Positions 1 to 8,735 of a stretch of 52,054 nt of DNA are shown here, piece after piece. The translations under genes and the position numbers were made by a program. Within the stretch, counting starts at the first letter, position 1, and each line of letters begins with the position of its first letter. The stretch comes from Pseudoalteromonas holothuriae (lineage in GTDB: Bacteria; Pseudomonadota; Gammaproteobacteria; Enterobacterales; Alteromonadaceae), in NCBI RefSeq assembly GCF_945859825.1, contig NZ_CAMAPC010000022.1, positions 1-52,054 on the forward strand, given 5' to 3'. The notes under the pieces were generated by a model. It was not told where the DNA came from and ran no database searches. It saw only the letters and a list, made by a program, of their open reading frames with translations.

Positions 1-1
1 G

Positions 2-64
2 CCATTGGAAACTTTATTAGATGGAAAATTGATCTGGGCTGAGAAAAATTTAGCTCAAATCTAG
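2..64 (+). CDS. Possible 3' end of a gene cut by the left window edge
   Basis: A plus-strand frame is open from the window edge to a TAG at 62-64 and would encode a 20-residue tail ending in AEKNLAQI. A hairpin follows at once (66-73 pairing with 94-101), which fits the end of a transcription unit. The piece is too short to assign a family, and a chance open frame cannot be excluded. Confidence 0.25.
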   Translation, partial: PLETLLDGKLIWAEKNLAQI

Positions 65-65
65 A

Positions 66-101
66 CTGACAGTCACCGATTAAAAAACGGGTAACTGTCA
101 G
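66..101 (+). terminator. Hairpin after the partial left-edge gene
   Basis: CTGACAGT (66-73) pairs with ACTGTCAG (94-101), and the stem can extend inward through ACC/GGT. No clear T-run follows, so it is a stable hairpin but a weak intrinsic terminator candidate. Confidence 0.3.
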
Positions 102-164
102 ATCAAGTCTGAGCTAGTACAAATTAGCATAACGTCAAGCTCAACACTTTCATGTTTTAGTGCA

Positions 165-194
165 GTGCAGCGACACATCATAGCGAAGCTGCAC
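165..194 (-). terminator. Hairpin downstream of the DUF4136 gene
   Basis: GTGCAGC (165-171) pairs with GCTGCAC (188-194). It lies 15 bases past the stop codon of the minus-strand lipoprotein gene. It lacks a strong U-tract, so termination is only suggested. Confidence 0.25.
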
Positions 195-209
195 GGTATA
201 TAAGCACTC

Positions 210-761
210 TTAGTACTGCACTTTGGGTGGGAAGTTTTGCAAAATATCACCAACCGTTTTATTGATTGAGGCTGTTCTTTGCTCTGGCGTTTGCTTAGAA
301 CGTAGTCGGCCTTCTTTGGCACCGCGCCAAATTAATTGTTGTGATGCATTATCAATCACGTCAATAACCAAAGTGCCCACGTCGTATTCTTTGGCTGTAG
401 TTTGGCTTTGCATTCCCCAGCCCCAATAATTCCAACGCACGCCATAGTGTGTGTTGAGAGTGCTAGATTCTATTTTACTCTCTACAGATGCATGATAGTT
501 AACTAACACGTCGGCTGTGTCGGCTTCAACCATACGCATACCCTGTGTGGATAAGCTTTGCTTGATTGCCGTTCTTACCCGCTTTTCCATTAAATCATTG
601 ATCTGGTAGTCTGTTTTGCTTGCTTTTAGGGCTGCATTGGGTGCCCATGCAAAGGTTTTATAATTTGCAAACTCTATTGATTGGTCGTAATCCCAATCTG
701 GCGAGCTTGAGCACGCACTCAATAATAATATTGCGGATGAAATAAGTAACTTTTTAAACAT
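210..761 (-). CDS. DUF4136 family lipoprotein
   Basis: An outer-membrane or periplasmic lipoprotein of unknown function, 183 residues. I chose the internal ATG at 761 because an AAAGGAGT ribosome site lies just before it and the product then begins MFKKLLISSAILLLSAC, a signal peptide ending in an LSAC lipobox. The open frame extends 11 codons further upstream, but that start would bury the signal peptide. The mature part has the DUF4136 pattern: an early SFANYKTFAW-like segment (here IEFANYKTFAWAP), a middle 'DVLVNYHA' strand, and a C-terminal 'GTLVIDVIDNASQQLIWRGAKEG' segment. It sits 67 bases after mksB on the same strand, so read-through from the condensin operon is possible, but no functional link is known. 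Confidence 0.85.
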   Translation of the reverse strand: MFKKLLISSAILLLSACSSSPDWDYDQSIEFANYKTFAWAPNAALKASKTDYQINDLMEKRVRTAIKQSLSTQGMRMVEADTADVLVNYHASVESKIESSTLNTHYGVRWNYWGWGMQSQTTAKEYDVGTLVIDVIDNASQQLIWRGAKEGRLRSKQTPEQRTASINKTVGDILQNFPPKVQY

Positions 762-828
762 AATCAACACTCCTTTGGTCACCTTGCTAAGCATACAAGC
801 TGACCTATAAACAATTTAAACTATCAGA

Positions 829-3621
829 TCAGACCGTTGCATTACTGCTATGTTCCACTTCAATCCAGTCTTTTTCGTCTACCCAGTTTTGGCTACCATT
901 TTTAACGCTGCGAATTGGCACAATATAATCACAGCTAATTTGTGGCTTAACAGAAGCAAAAATAGGCACGAAACCAAAACTTAATGCAGTTTCGATAATG
1001 GCTTTTTGGTTCTGGGGATCAATATCAGCCGCTTCATCAATATAAATAGGAATACGATATAGCGCCTGCTCTTGATCAGAAAGTAAATAACGAATGAATA
1101 ACATACCACATAACAATTTTATTGTAATACGTGTTCCATTTGACCCAGCTGAATCAATTTTATCAAATTGTTCCGTTTCTCCAGCGCGATTGACTACTTC
1201 AAAGCGAATATCGAACAGGTCTGTAAGTGTTAAACCTGCTTTGTCACTTGCTAATTTAATCAAATGGTCTTTGGCTTGGTTTAATGCCTTTTGATCAGTC
1301 GGTTGTACTGATAGTAAGTCAAAATTATCTCCTTTTTCATAACTATCTGAGGTGCTAATAATGGTATCTATACTGTCAACTAACATTTTACGAGCAATAA
1401 TATTAATCTTAAATGATTGCAAGTTTGAAATGCGATGCTGGCTTATACCACGATTAAAGCTATTCATTTCACGACGAAGACGGTCTAAGTCTTCACGTAA
1501 TCCTTTGATAGTTGCAGCAACTTCGGTTAATGCCACACGTGCGTGGCGTTCAACCGCGTCTCGTTCATTATCTAGGTTATGATATGCACTGATCAATTTT
1601 GCATATTTTTCATTTTCATCGCTTTCGTTATCGAATTTGGTAATACCGGCGTTATAAATATGCAGATAAGTGTTTCTAACATTAACAGCTAAGTTTTTCA
1701 GCTCGTTACACTGCTTATTAAATTGGTGTATCACTTCCGCTAAGTTATCAAAATCCAATTTAACATCTACAGGGTAGGGTACTTGCTTACCCGTAAAAAT
1801 GTCTAATGTGTGATCTATGCGCTCAGATTTAACCTGACGTAATCTATCGTTTTGACGCGTTAATAAGTCTTGCTTACTTTTGATAATAGAACGTCTATCT
1901 GAAATTGAGCCTGCATTACGTTGCACATCTTGTAAATACTCATCAACTTGCTCGCGTTCGGCATTAAGCTGTTCACGAAGCAACTCTTGTGCATCTATAG
2001 ATTGTTGCATAGTTTGATACTGTTCAAAGCGTTTTAATGCGCCTTCAAGGCCCATTAGCTCTTCATAAAGTGCATCACGCTCTTGTTGTTTTTGCGCAAC
2101 ATTAGCAGCCACGTCACGTTGTTGTTTAAATTCCAGTAATGACTGTTGCAGTGCATCTAGCTGCGCTTTTAGTTGCTCTTTATTATCACCACTTTGCATT
2201 TGCACCGGGCTGAGCTTTTTAAGTTTAATGGTTGCCCCTGGTAAAGTCAGTTCACCGCCTTTAACATTGGCTGATAGCTGTGCTAAAAACGCGCCAAATT
2301 CATCATCATCGGTAATCGTAACTTCACCAAGGTTGGTGGTAGCAAACGATAGTAAATCGGGATTTAGAATACGTGATATCTCTTCAACTTCTTTAAGCGA
2401 CAAGTCTTCTCGCATGCGAGTAAATAAGTTAAATTCAAGGTTTTTAAGCTGTAGTTTTAAACTCTTGATTTGCTTTTGTGTTTCGTTAATTCGATAGTCC
2501 AAAGTATGCAAGCTTTGGCCCTGCGCACTATTAATAGAAAACGATAATTGCTCATATTCTTTTTTTAGTAGCTGCAAATTTGTTTTCAATGTTGCGTGGT
2601 TAGTCAGTTCAAACTCGGTTTTAAGGGCATAATAATCGTTAAACCATTGCTCTATTTGTGTTTGCTTTCGCTCAATATCTCGTGATTGTTGTAAGTACAG
2701 CTGTTGTTTTTGCTCAAAATCATGTTTTTCTTGTTCAATGTCTTCTAACTGAACACTGAGTTCAGACATATGTTCTTGCTGGTATTGATCATACTCAACT
2801 AGGGCAACATCAATCTTAGGCGAGTAGGCGGCAAGTTTACCTTTAATGGTAACTTCACTTTCAAGCATCGTTTCAAGTGCTGCGATAGGTTCTTGCATTG
2901 ATTCTAGTGCACTTAGTTCGCGACGAGCACGATTAACTTTATCAAATGCCCTTCGCCACACTTCATAAAAATCCACACGCGAGTTTGACATATGGCGCTC
3001 AAATACTCGCAGCATAAAACGTTTTACGTCACTTGCTCCAAGTTTGTGTAGATTTAAAATACGGCGGAATATTTCTTTATAGATAGCCGCATCTTGCACA
3101 TTGTTAAGCGGGATCATTTTAAGGTTTACATCGGAGTCAAACTGAGTTGTTCCACCGGTGAGTAGGGCGTTTAATTCTTGTGCTTTGAGTTCTTTTGGCT
3201 TTTTACCTTGGGCTTCTAAGTGTTTAAATAACTTAGTGTATTTGATGATGCTCTTACCCTCGGTAAAATCATCAAGGTTTAATTGACCATTGAAGCAAAA
3301 AAACTGATGTGCAAAGCCGGCTATTTTTCCAAGTCCAGCAACGCCAATTACCACATCACCATGGGGTAGGTTCGCCTCAAGCAAAATATATGACTGATCT
3401 GTAGAGAAATAAAACTTTCTAGTGTCTTCTAAGTCATGCCCATCCCATTCAGTTAAGCGCAAGTCATTTATTAATGGGAACTGTAGGGCATTAATAACAG
3501 AACTTTTGCCGGTATTATTTGGGGCGCAAATCGAGGCGCTTTTATTCAGAGGTATGACGCATTTTGCGTAGCCTGCCGTATTCAATAATGCTAATTTACT
3601 TAGCCCGTATAACTTACTCAT
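829..3621 (-). CDS. mksB: MksB, SMC-like ATPase of the MksBEF condensin
   Basis: The motor subunit of the MukB-like MksBEF condensin, which binds and organises chromosomal DNA. The 930-residue length fits MksB and is much shorter than MukB (about 1480). The Walker A motif APNNTGKS is at residues 33-40, the ABC signature is the MukB-type SAGSNGT at 824-830, and the Walker B motif is IYIDEAAD with D862 and E863. Between them lie long glutamine-, glutamate- and lysine-rich coiled coils (about residues 230-560 and 600-760). The start codon overlaps the mksE stop by 4 bases (ATGA), so the two are translationally coupled. No jetD/mksG nuclease gene lies on either side, which argues for a chromosome-organising role and not a Wadjet plasmid-defence role. 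Confidence 0.88.
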   Translation of the reverse strand: MSKLYGLSKLALLNTAGYAKCVIPLNKSASICAPNNTGKSSVINALQFPLINDLRLTEWDGHDLEDTRKFYFSTDQSYILLEANLPHGDVVIGVAGLGKIAGFAHQFFCFNGQLNLDDFTEGKSIIKYTKLFKHLEAQGKKPKELKAQELNALLTGGTTQFDSDVNLKMIPLNNVQDAAIYKEIFRRILNLHKLGASDVKRFMLRVFERHMSNSRVDFYEVWRRAFDKVNRARRELSALESMQEPIAALETMLESEVTIKGKLAAYSPKIDVALVEYDQYQQEHMSELSVQLEDIEQEKHDFEQKQQLYLQQSRDIERKQTQIEQWFNDYYALKTEFELTNHATLKTNLQLLKKEYEQLSFSINSAQGQSLHTLDYRINETQKQIKSLKLQLKNLEFNLFTRMREDLSLKEVEEISRILNPDLLSFATTNLGEVTITDDDEFGAFLAQLSANVKGGELTLPGATIKLKKLSPVQMQSGDNKEQLKAQLDALQQSLLEFKQQRDVAANVAQKQQERDALYEELMGLEGALKRFEQYQTMQQSIDAQELLREQLNAEREQVDEYLQDVQRNAGSISDRRSIIKSKQDLLTRQNDRLRQVKSERIDHTLDIFTGKQVPYPVDVKLDFDNLAEVIHQFNKQCNELKNLAVNVRNTYLHIYNAGITKFDNESDENEKYAKLISAYHNLDNERDAVERHARVALTEVAATIKGLREDLDRLRREMNSFNRGISQHRISNLQSFKINIIARKMLVDSIDTIISTSDSYEKGDNFDLLSVQPTDQKALNQAKDHLIKLASDKAGLTLTDLFDIRFEVVNRAGETEQFDKIDSAGSNGTRITIKLLCGMLFIRYLLSDQEQALYRIPIYIDEAADIDPQNQKAIIETALSFGFVPIFASVKPQISCDYIVPIRSVKNGSQNWVDEKDWIEVEHSSNATV

Positions 3622-4169
3622 ACTTCTTCCTCGAGTCCGTCAAAACTGCCTTCGTTTACTTCCATTAATGCGTCGATATAACGATAAACGGGTGCTAGGT
3701 GCACAAAACCTTGTTCAACTTCTTTTGCGAGCCCTAAACGGACCATACGAAGGTAAACATCTTTTCGTAAATCGGATCCTGAGAAAATTTCCAACTGATC
3801 GAATAGGTGCTTATTTAATTGAACTAACGTTTGCATCAGCTCCAAATCTGCCACTTCGTCAAATAAGGCACGCAGAGGGTCCTTACCTTGGTTTGCATAA
3901 TGCTCAATCAAAATGAATACGGTCAAAGCAATGGCTCTGGAGATTTTACCCATGTTTGGTGTACTTTCATCGCTTGCAAGATAGTAAAAGCCTCTACTGT
4001 CGTGCTGTAAGTCGTGACCAAGGGCATTAAATAAGGCCTGATAAGCATCAATATGTTGGTCCAGTTGTTGCCAAAGTGTGGTGTCTTGCTCACTGATGTG
4101 ATGTCCGCTCACCAATTTTTTATTGATGGCTTGTAATTCACTTAGTTCTGATAAGTTAATTTGTGTCAT
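3618..4169 (-). CDS. mksE: MksE, MukE-like accessory subunit of condensin
   Basis: A small winged-helix-type partner that bridges the kleisin MksF and the ATPase MksB; 183 residues. I chose the ATG at 4169 (MTQINLSELSEL). A start 33 codons further upstream is open, but it would run inside mksF and add a basic tail with no family meaning. With the chosen start, only 4 bases separate it from the mksF stop, and its own stop overlaps the mksB start. The sequence is mostly helical and acidic and ends in an EGSFDGLEEEV tail. Identification rests mainly on its position between a kleisin-like and a MukB-like gene, plus its size. Confidence 0.8.
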   Translation of the reverse strand: MTQINLSELSELQAINKKLVSGHHISEQDTTLWQQLDQHIDAYQALFNALGHDLQHDSRGFYYLASDESTPNMGKISRAIALTVFILIEHYANQGKDPLRALFDEVADLELMQTLVQLNKHLFDQLEIFSGSDLRKDVYLRMVRLGLAKEVEQGFVHLAPVYRYIDALMEVNEGSFDGLEEEV

Positions 4170-4173
4170 GATT

Positions 4174-5430
4174 TTATTCTTGTACTGTACTTGCATTAAA
4201 CGGGTAAAGCGCAAAGGTATTGCCATTAATGCTAACTTTGGTGCGTTCAGTGTCTTGATGTAATTCAAATTGTTGGTCGCTGATTAACTTTTGGTATAAA
4301 AACAGCATTTCATCTGCGTCTAAGCTCGGGTATTGCTCATTCAAAAAGTCCAGTAATGCCTGACGTTTAGCGCCGCTATTGGCAAATTTTTTGGTAAATG
4401 ATAAACGCACATCGTTATAATCAGGAATGTTTGGGCTTTGATAGGCTGGCACGTCAGTGCTGTCAGGTAACTCGTAGTCTGCATGTTCAAATTGAGCAAG
4501 GCTTGCCATGTATGCAACCATATGACGTTGTTGGCCAAGTGAAAAACGCTGAATGTCAGATACAAATTCAGGTTGTACGGAGGTAAGCATACGATCAACA
4601 CCATTTTTACGAATTAAACCAAGCACTTTGGCAGCTTGTCGAGTGATTAATGTATTACGACGTAATTCTTCACGCAGAGGCATCAGCATATCAGCACTTT
4701 TTCGCAAACTCTCACGTCCTACTAGGTGCATATCTAAAATTCGAGTACGAAGTTGTTCAAGCATTCGCTTATCGCGGGCACCGCGGCCAAACAGCTCGAT
4801 GTTTTCAATCTGGTTGCTGATTTGTTGTTCTATCATAATAAAACAGGCATGAAATGGACCTCGAATATCCACCATTTCAAGCATTGGTTCGATATACTCA
4901 TCAAACGCTTCAATAACCGCTTTATAACGCTTTTGCAATGATAGATTACTGTTGTCAGACTTTGCTTGTTCAACGAGATTGAAAATAGCACTTTCATTAT
5001 GTTCAAACAATTTGACTATTTTACGAACACGTTCATCCATGATGCGGCTAAAGCGTCGAAGCTCGCTGAAATCACCCTCATCACCCGCTTGGTGTAAACG
5101 TAAACCTAGTCGCTCTAAGTCTTTTACTAACACAGTAATTTCTTCTGCTAAACCTAAGTTTTCTTCTTGTAATAAAAAGCTGGCAAAATCGGCGATTGCA
5201 CGATTAATCTCTAATTGTGATGACTTAGCCAGTGGAATGATAATTTCTTGATTTAAAAGACGGTTAGTCTCTTTAAAAATTCGTTCGCTCGTCCACTGAG
5301 GATTTTTATGTTTTATGATGCTTTGAACATCTTTTGCGCTGAAATCGGTCATTTTAAACCGTTTAAAAAGCAGCTCTAATACGCTCCAATGTTCATGAAG
5401 TGTATTTAATACTTTTTTTGCTGGGATCAT
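4174..5430 (-). CDS. mksF: MksF, kleisin subunit of MksBEF condensin
   Basis: First gene of the condensin operon, 418 residues. It is the MukF-like kleisin that would link the two MksB heads and recruit MksE. The N-terminal part (about residues 1-95) looks like the winged-helix dimer region, with HEHWSVLELLFKRF and ERIFKETNRLLNQ. The middle part (about 100-260) is a helical bundle that includes RRFSRIMDERVRKIVKL and the LVGRESLRKSADML region. The C-terminal segment (about 330-418) would be the part that binds the ATPase head. A GGAAAG ribosome site precedes the ATG at 5430. The order F-E-B matches characterised mks loci. Confidence 0.82.
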   Translation of the reverse strand: MIPAKKVLNTLHEHWSVLELLFKRFKMTDFSAKDVQSIIKHKNPQWTSERIFKETNRLLNQEIIIPLAKSSQLEINRAIADFASFLLQEENLGLAEEITVLVKDLERLGLRLHQAGDEGDFSELRRFSRIMDERVRKIVKLFEHNESAIFNLVEQAKSDNSNLSLQKRYKAVIEAFDEYIEPMLEMVDIRGPFHACFIMIEQQISNQIENIELFGRGARDKRMLEQLRTRILDMHLVGRESLRKSADMLMPLREELRRNTLITRQAAKVLGLIRKNGVDRMLTSVQPEFVSDIQRFSLGQQRHMVAYMASLAQFEHADYELPDSTDVPAYQSPNIPDYNDVRLSFTKKFANSGAKRQALLDFLNEQYPSLDADEMLFLYQKLISDQQFELHQDTERTKVSINGNTFALYPFNASTVQE

Positions 5431-5489
5431 AACTTTCCAGTTTGTATCAATTTTGTGACATATAGGGCAAATTAATTACTTGTAGCCAT

Positions 5490-5503
5490 AGCGTATACAC
5501 GCT
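5490..5503. promoter_or_regulatory. Inverted repeat between mksF and nhaD
   Basis: AGCGT-ATAC-ACGCT forms a perfect 5-base inverted repeat around a 4-base centre. It lies in the 152-base divergent region between the condensin operon and nhaD. It could be an operator for either side or a small hairpin; nothing else in the sequence decides this. Confidence 0.25.
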
Positions 5504-5582
5504 GCAAATGCTATTCTTCGCGCCGATTTACCACGTTACCTTCAAATTTTATTAATTTTACTTAACAGGTTGTTTACGCAAT

Positions 5583-6830
5583 ATGGTTACGCCCATTATC
5601 CTTACCCTGATAGCGATTGCGTTCTTGCTTATCGTTATAGAGGATATCATCCATGTAAACAAGGCCAAAACTACCCTTTTTTTTGGTACTTTATGTTGGA
5701 TTATCGCTTTTATCTTCCCAATTAATGGGCAAAGCCCAGAAACTGTACAACATCAATTAGATCATAACATTCTTGAAATCGCCACTCTATGGTTATTCTT
5801 AATGGCAGCAATGACATTTGTCGCTTATTTGAATTCTAAAGGCTTTATTCAAAATATTGTTCACCGGGTAATGCCAGCCCAGATAAGTGAGCGTAAGTTA
5901 ATGTTTTTGGTCGGTATATCAGCATTTATATTTTCGTCTATTTCAGACAATATTACCGCAACATTGATTTCCCTTGCTGTGGTTATGTCATTGAAGTTAG
6001 ACCCCAAAAAATTAATAAAGTACGCAACACTTATTATTTTTAGCGTAAACAGTGGGGGGGTGTCGTTAATAACCGGTGATGTAACCACGTTAATGATATT
6101 TTTAGCTGACAAAGTGACGATCCCTGATTTGTTATTGCTCATCGCGCCTGCGTTAGTGAGCGTAATTGCACTTGCTGCAATGCTGTCGGTGGGTATGAAT
6201 AGCACTTTGGAGTTTAATAAAGATACAACTAGGCGAATTGAAAAAACCGACATTACCATTGCAGTTATTTTTATGTCGACGATTTTTGCCACTTTATTTT
6301 TAAGTGTGCAATATAAAGTTCCGCCATTACTTACTTTTTTGTTTGGCTTGTCTTTGATGTTTTTAGTTGCACAGTTTTTGATGCGAAAAAAAGATGTCAA
6401 TAAAAAGATTATTGATTACATTCGTGAAATTGAATACGACACCTTATTGTTCTTTGTTGGTGTGCTGCTCTTGGTTGGTGCGCTCAAAGAAGTAGGTGTT
6501 TTAGCCATGTTTACAGATCTGTACGTTTATATGAGTCCAGAATATGCTAACTATTTGATGGGACTGCTATCGGCAGCTGTCGATAATGTGCCGCTTACCG
6601 CTGCGCTGTTAAAAGCAGATATAACCATGACGGCTCAGCAGTGGCTGATGTTCACCTATGCAACTGGTGTTGGTGGCTCAATGTTGGTGATTGGATCTGC
6701 GGCAGGGATCATTGCCATGAGTAAAGTAAAGGCATTGACCTTTATGAGCTATTTGCGGATGTCATTGTATTTACTCATCGCTTATACCATTGGCTATGCG
6801 GGGGCATATGTGTCAGGTCAGTATATTTAG
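5583..6830 (+). CDS. nhaD: NhaD-type Na+/H+ antiporter
   Basis: An inner-membrane sodium/proton exchanger of the ion-transporter superfamily, used for sodium and pH balance in marine and alkaliphilic bacteria; 415 residues with about 12 hydrophobic segments. Family landmarks are visible: EDIIHVNKAKTTLFFG near residues 20-35, FSSISDNITATLIS at 117-130 with polar S121, D122 and N123 inside the membrane, NSGGVSLITGDVTT at 156-169, and DNVPLTAALLKAD in the last third. The ATG at 5583 is used; the ribosome site before it is poor. The gene is monocistronic, followed by a strong terminator at 6896, and diverges from the mks operon. Confidence 0.92.
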   Translation: MVTPIILTLIAIAFLLIVIEDIIHVNKAKTTLFFGTLCWIIAFIFPINGQSPETVQHQLDHNILEIATLWLFLMAAMTFVAYLNSKGFIQNIVHRVMPAQISERKLMFLVGISAFIFSSISDNITATLISLAVVMSLKLDPKKLIKYATLIIFSVNSGGVSLITGDVTTLMIFLADKVTIPDLLLLIAPALVSVIALAAMLSVGMNSTLEFNKDTTRRIEKTDITIAVIFMSTIFATLFLSVQYKVPPLLTFLFGLSLMFLVAQFLMRKKDVNKKIIDYIREIEYDTLLFFVGVLLLVGALKEVGVLAMFTDLYVYMSPEYANYLMGLLSAAVDNVPLTAALLKADITMTAQQWLMFTYATGVGGSMLVIGSAAGIIAMSKVKALTFMSYLRMSLYLLIAYTIGYAGAYVSGQYI

Positions 6831-6895
6831 CCATTTTAAAGGTGTTTCTCGAATAAAAACTTGACACCCAGACGTCTAAAAGATATTTTTTGTCG

Positions 6896-6922
6896 GCCCA
6901 CTTAATAAGTGGGCTTTTATTT
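6896..6922 (+). terminator. Intrinsic terminator of nhaD
   Basis: GCCCACTT (6896-6903) pairs with AAGTGGGC (6907-6914), followed by TTTTATTTTG. It separates nhaD from the riboswitch leader of lysC. Confidence 0.85.
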
Positions 6923-6955
6923 TGCCAAGATTCAGGTTTGTTGCGGCAAAATATA

Positions 6956-7118
6956 CAGAAGAGGTGCGATGCTTAGGTATTTAGTGGTAGGTGACGAGAG
7001 CCGATGACTGCTAATGAGGGAAGTATTCGCCGAGAAAAGCCATAGCACGTCACTGTGGGTTTTCGGTTTGCGAGGCTGAATCCTCGGAACTGTCACCGTT
7101 AATGGTGGAGAGCTTCTG
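6956..7118 (+). promoter_or_regulatory. Lysine riboswitch (L box) aptamer
   Basis: The leader carries the conserved L-box pieces in the right order: AGAGGTGCG at 6958-6966, GAAGTATTCGCCGA near 7020-7033, ACTGTCACCG near 7089-7098, and GGAGAGCTTCTG at 7107-7118. The closing P1 helix is CAGAAG (6956-6961) with CTTCTG (7113-7118). The aptamer lies directly before lysC, the expected target. In this RNA family, lysine binding stabilises P1 and lowers aspartokinase expression. Confidence 0.93.
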
Positions 7119-7202
7119 GCAAAGGTCATATCATATTATTCCAGCACCTTTATTGCCAAGTTCTCCTGTTTTTATTGATCACGATGTGTGATCACAAGGA
7201 GA
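7107..7202 (+). promoter_or_regulatory. Expression platform of the lysine riboswitch (translation control model)
   Basis: Two exclusive pairings are visible. Without lysine, GGAGAGCTT (7107-7115), which includes the 3' strand of P1, can pair with AAGTTCTCC (7158-7166), one G-U pair included. With lysine, P1 uses part of that strand, which frees TCTCCT (7162-7167) to pair with the ribosome site AGGAGA (7197-7202). That pairing closes over a perfect 7-base stem, TGATCAC (7176-7182) with GTGATCA (7188-7194). This would hide the ribosome site of lysC. A T-run at 7169-7173 leaves some room for a transcription-termination component. The pairings are read from the sequence; the switch is inferred. 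Confidence 0.7.
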
Positions 7203-7206
7203 TATC

Positions 7207-8553
7207 ATGAGTTCGCAGTACACAGTCGCAAAGTTTGGTGGCACCAGTGTAGCCAATTATCCCGCCATGCTTCGCTGTGCGCAAATTATTCACAACGACA
7301 ATCAAGTTCGGTTAGTTACTGTAAGTGCCAGCGCAGGCGTGACTAATCATTTGGTTACTCTCACTCAACAAAAAGCTAATGAATCACAAAGACTTGCGCT
7401 AGTTGAAGCCGTTGTTGCCATTCAAGATGCCATTTTACAGCAACTAACTTTAGATACTGATTTAGCAAAGGGCTTTGAACAAACCCTAGATGAATTTAAA
7501 TCTTTGGCTTTGTTACCTGCTTTAAGCACTCAGCAATGCGATGAAATGTTGAGCTTTGGTGAGCGGCTTTCGTCTTTTTTGTTTACTCAAGTACTACGTA
7601 ATTTAGGGGTTAATGCAGATCGCTTTGATGCTCGTAAAGTACTCAAAACCGATAATCGTTTTGGCAAAGCCACTCCTGATATTGTTGCCACAGCAGAAGC
7701 TGCACAATCACACCTTATCCCATTATTAGAAAGAAAAGTGATTGTTACACAGGGTTTTATTGGTAGTGATCCGTATGGACAAACGACTACGTTAGGCCGT
7801 GGTGGTTCAGATTATAGTGCGGCATTATTGGCTGAGGCAATTAAAGCACAATCTATCCATATTTGGACCGATGTTGTGGGTATTTTTAGCACTGATCCAA
7901 GACTATGTAGTAAAGCAACACCGATAGCCCGTTTAAGTTTTGATGAAGCGGCTGAAATGGCGACTTTTGGTGCTAAAGTACTTCATCCTGCCACCATATT
8001 GCCCGCAAGCCGTAGTGGGATTGCGGTGTTCGTTGGTTCAAGCCGAGACCCTCAAGCGGGTGGTACTTGGATTGAACGTGAAAAGTCGAACCTGCAGGGT
8101 ATTCGTGCGGTAACACAGCGTAAAAACCAAATACTGCTAACATTGAAAAGCCCCGAAATGTTATTAGCCAGTGGTTTTTTAGCGCGCATATTTACTATTC
8201 TAAGCGAATATAACATCTCTGTTGATTTGGTCACTACGTCAGAAATTAGTGTGGCTATTACCTTAGACAATGCACAAAACTCATCACGCCCAGAGTTAGA
8301 TCAAGCCTGTCTTGAACAGTTAAGTAAATTTTGCCATGTAACCGTTGAGAATAATTTAACCTTGGTTGCATTAATCGGTTCACAAATCCAGCTTAAACAA
8401 CATCAGATGAATCTCATGCAGGTATTGAGTGATTTTAATATTCGTTTAATTTGCCATGGCGCAAGCAAACATAACTTGTGCTTTTTAGTTGAGCAATCCC
8501 ATTCCGACCATGTTGTGCAATCAATCCACGCTCAATTATTAGAATCTGCGTAA
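7207..8553 (+). CDS. lysC: Lysine-sensitive aspartokinase III
   Basis: Phosphorylates L-aspartate with ATP, the first step of the pathway to lysine, threonine and methionine. The 448-residue length is close to the E. coli LysC length of 449. The kinase motif KFGGTSVANYPAM begins at residue 9. The catalytic and aspartate-binding stretch RGGSDYSAALLA is near residues 198-209, with WTDVVGIFSTDPR after it. The C-terminal ACT region (from about 310) contains SGFLARIFTILSEYNISVDLVTTSE, the stretch that in E. coli carries the lysine feedback site. Expression is under the lysine riboswitch immediately upstream, so the enzyme is probably controlled by lysine both as RNA and as protein. A strong AGGAGA ribosome site precedes the ATG. 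Confidence 0.95.
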   Translation: MSSQYTVAKFGGTSVANYPAMLRCAQIIHNDNQVRLVTVSASAGVTNHLVTLTQQKANESQRLALVEAVVAIQDAILQQLTLDTDLAKGFEQTLDEFKSLALLPALSTQQCDEMLSFGERLSSFLFTQVLRNLGVNADRFDARKVLKTDNRFGKATPDIVATAEAAQSHLIPLLERKVIVTQGFIGSDPYGQTTTLGRGGSDYSAALLAEAIKAQSIHIWTDVVGIFSTDPRLCSKATPIARLSFDEAAEMATFGAKVLHPATILPASRSGIAVFVGSSRDPQAGGTWIEREKSNLQGIRAVTQRKNQILLTLKSPEMLLASGFLARIFTILSEYNISVDLVTTSEISVAITLDNAQNSSRPELDQACLEQLSKFCHVTVENNLTLVALIGSQIQLKQHQMNLMQVLSDFNIRLICHGASKHNLCFLVEQSHSDHVVQSIHAQLLESA

Positions 8554-8573
8554 TAGGTATATCAATGAAAAAG

Positions 8574-8591
8574 GGCACTTTAAATAGTGCC
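8574..8591. terminator. Hairpin after lysC
   Basis: GGCACT (8574-8579) pairs with AGTGCC (8586-8591). The A-run before it would give a better U-tract on the minus strand than on the plus strand, so it is a modest terminator for lysC. Confidence 0.4.
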
Positions 8592-8735
8592 AAATCTTGA
8601 TTTGTATTGATATCGTTGAATTCTAATAAGTAAATTGATTAGTCTACGAAACAGAGCGTGGACCTATTTCATTCGCATTTTTTAACAACTTAAGTATAAT
8701 CGGCCGACCAAAACAATAACTAAATTTGCGTAAAT

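Noticed and set aside
98..322. A small gene at the left end of the window
   Set aside because: The frame overlaps the lipoprotein coding end and has no features of a protein.
4170..4268. A longer start for mksE
   Set aside because: It would overlap the mksF coding end by about 95 bases and add a non-homologous basic segment; the ATG at 4169 follows the mksF stop directly.
829..5430. A Wadjet (JetABCD) plasmid-defence system
   Set aside because: No TOPRIM nuclease gene (jetD/mksG) lies beside the three condensin genes, so I call it MksBEF only.
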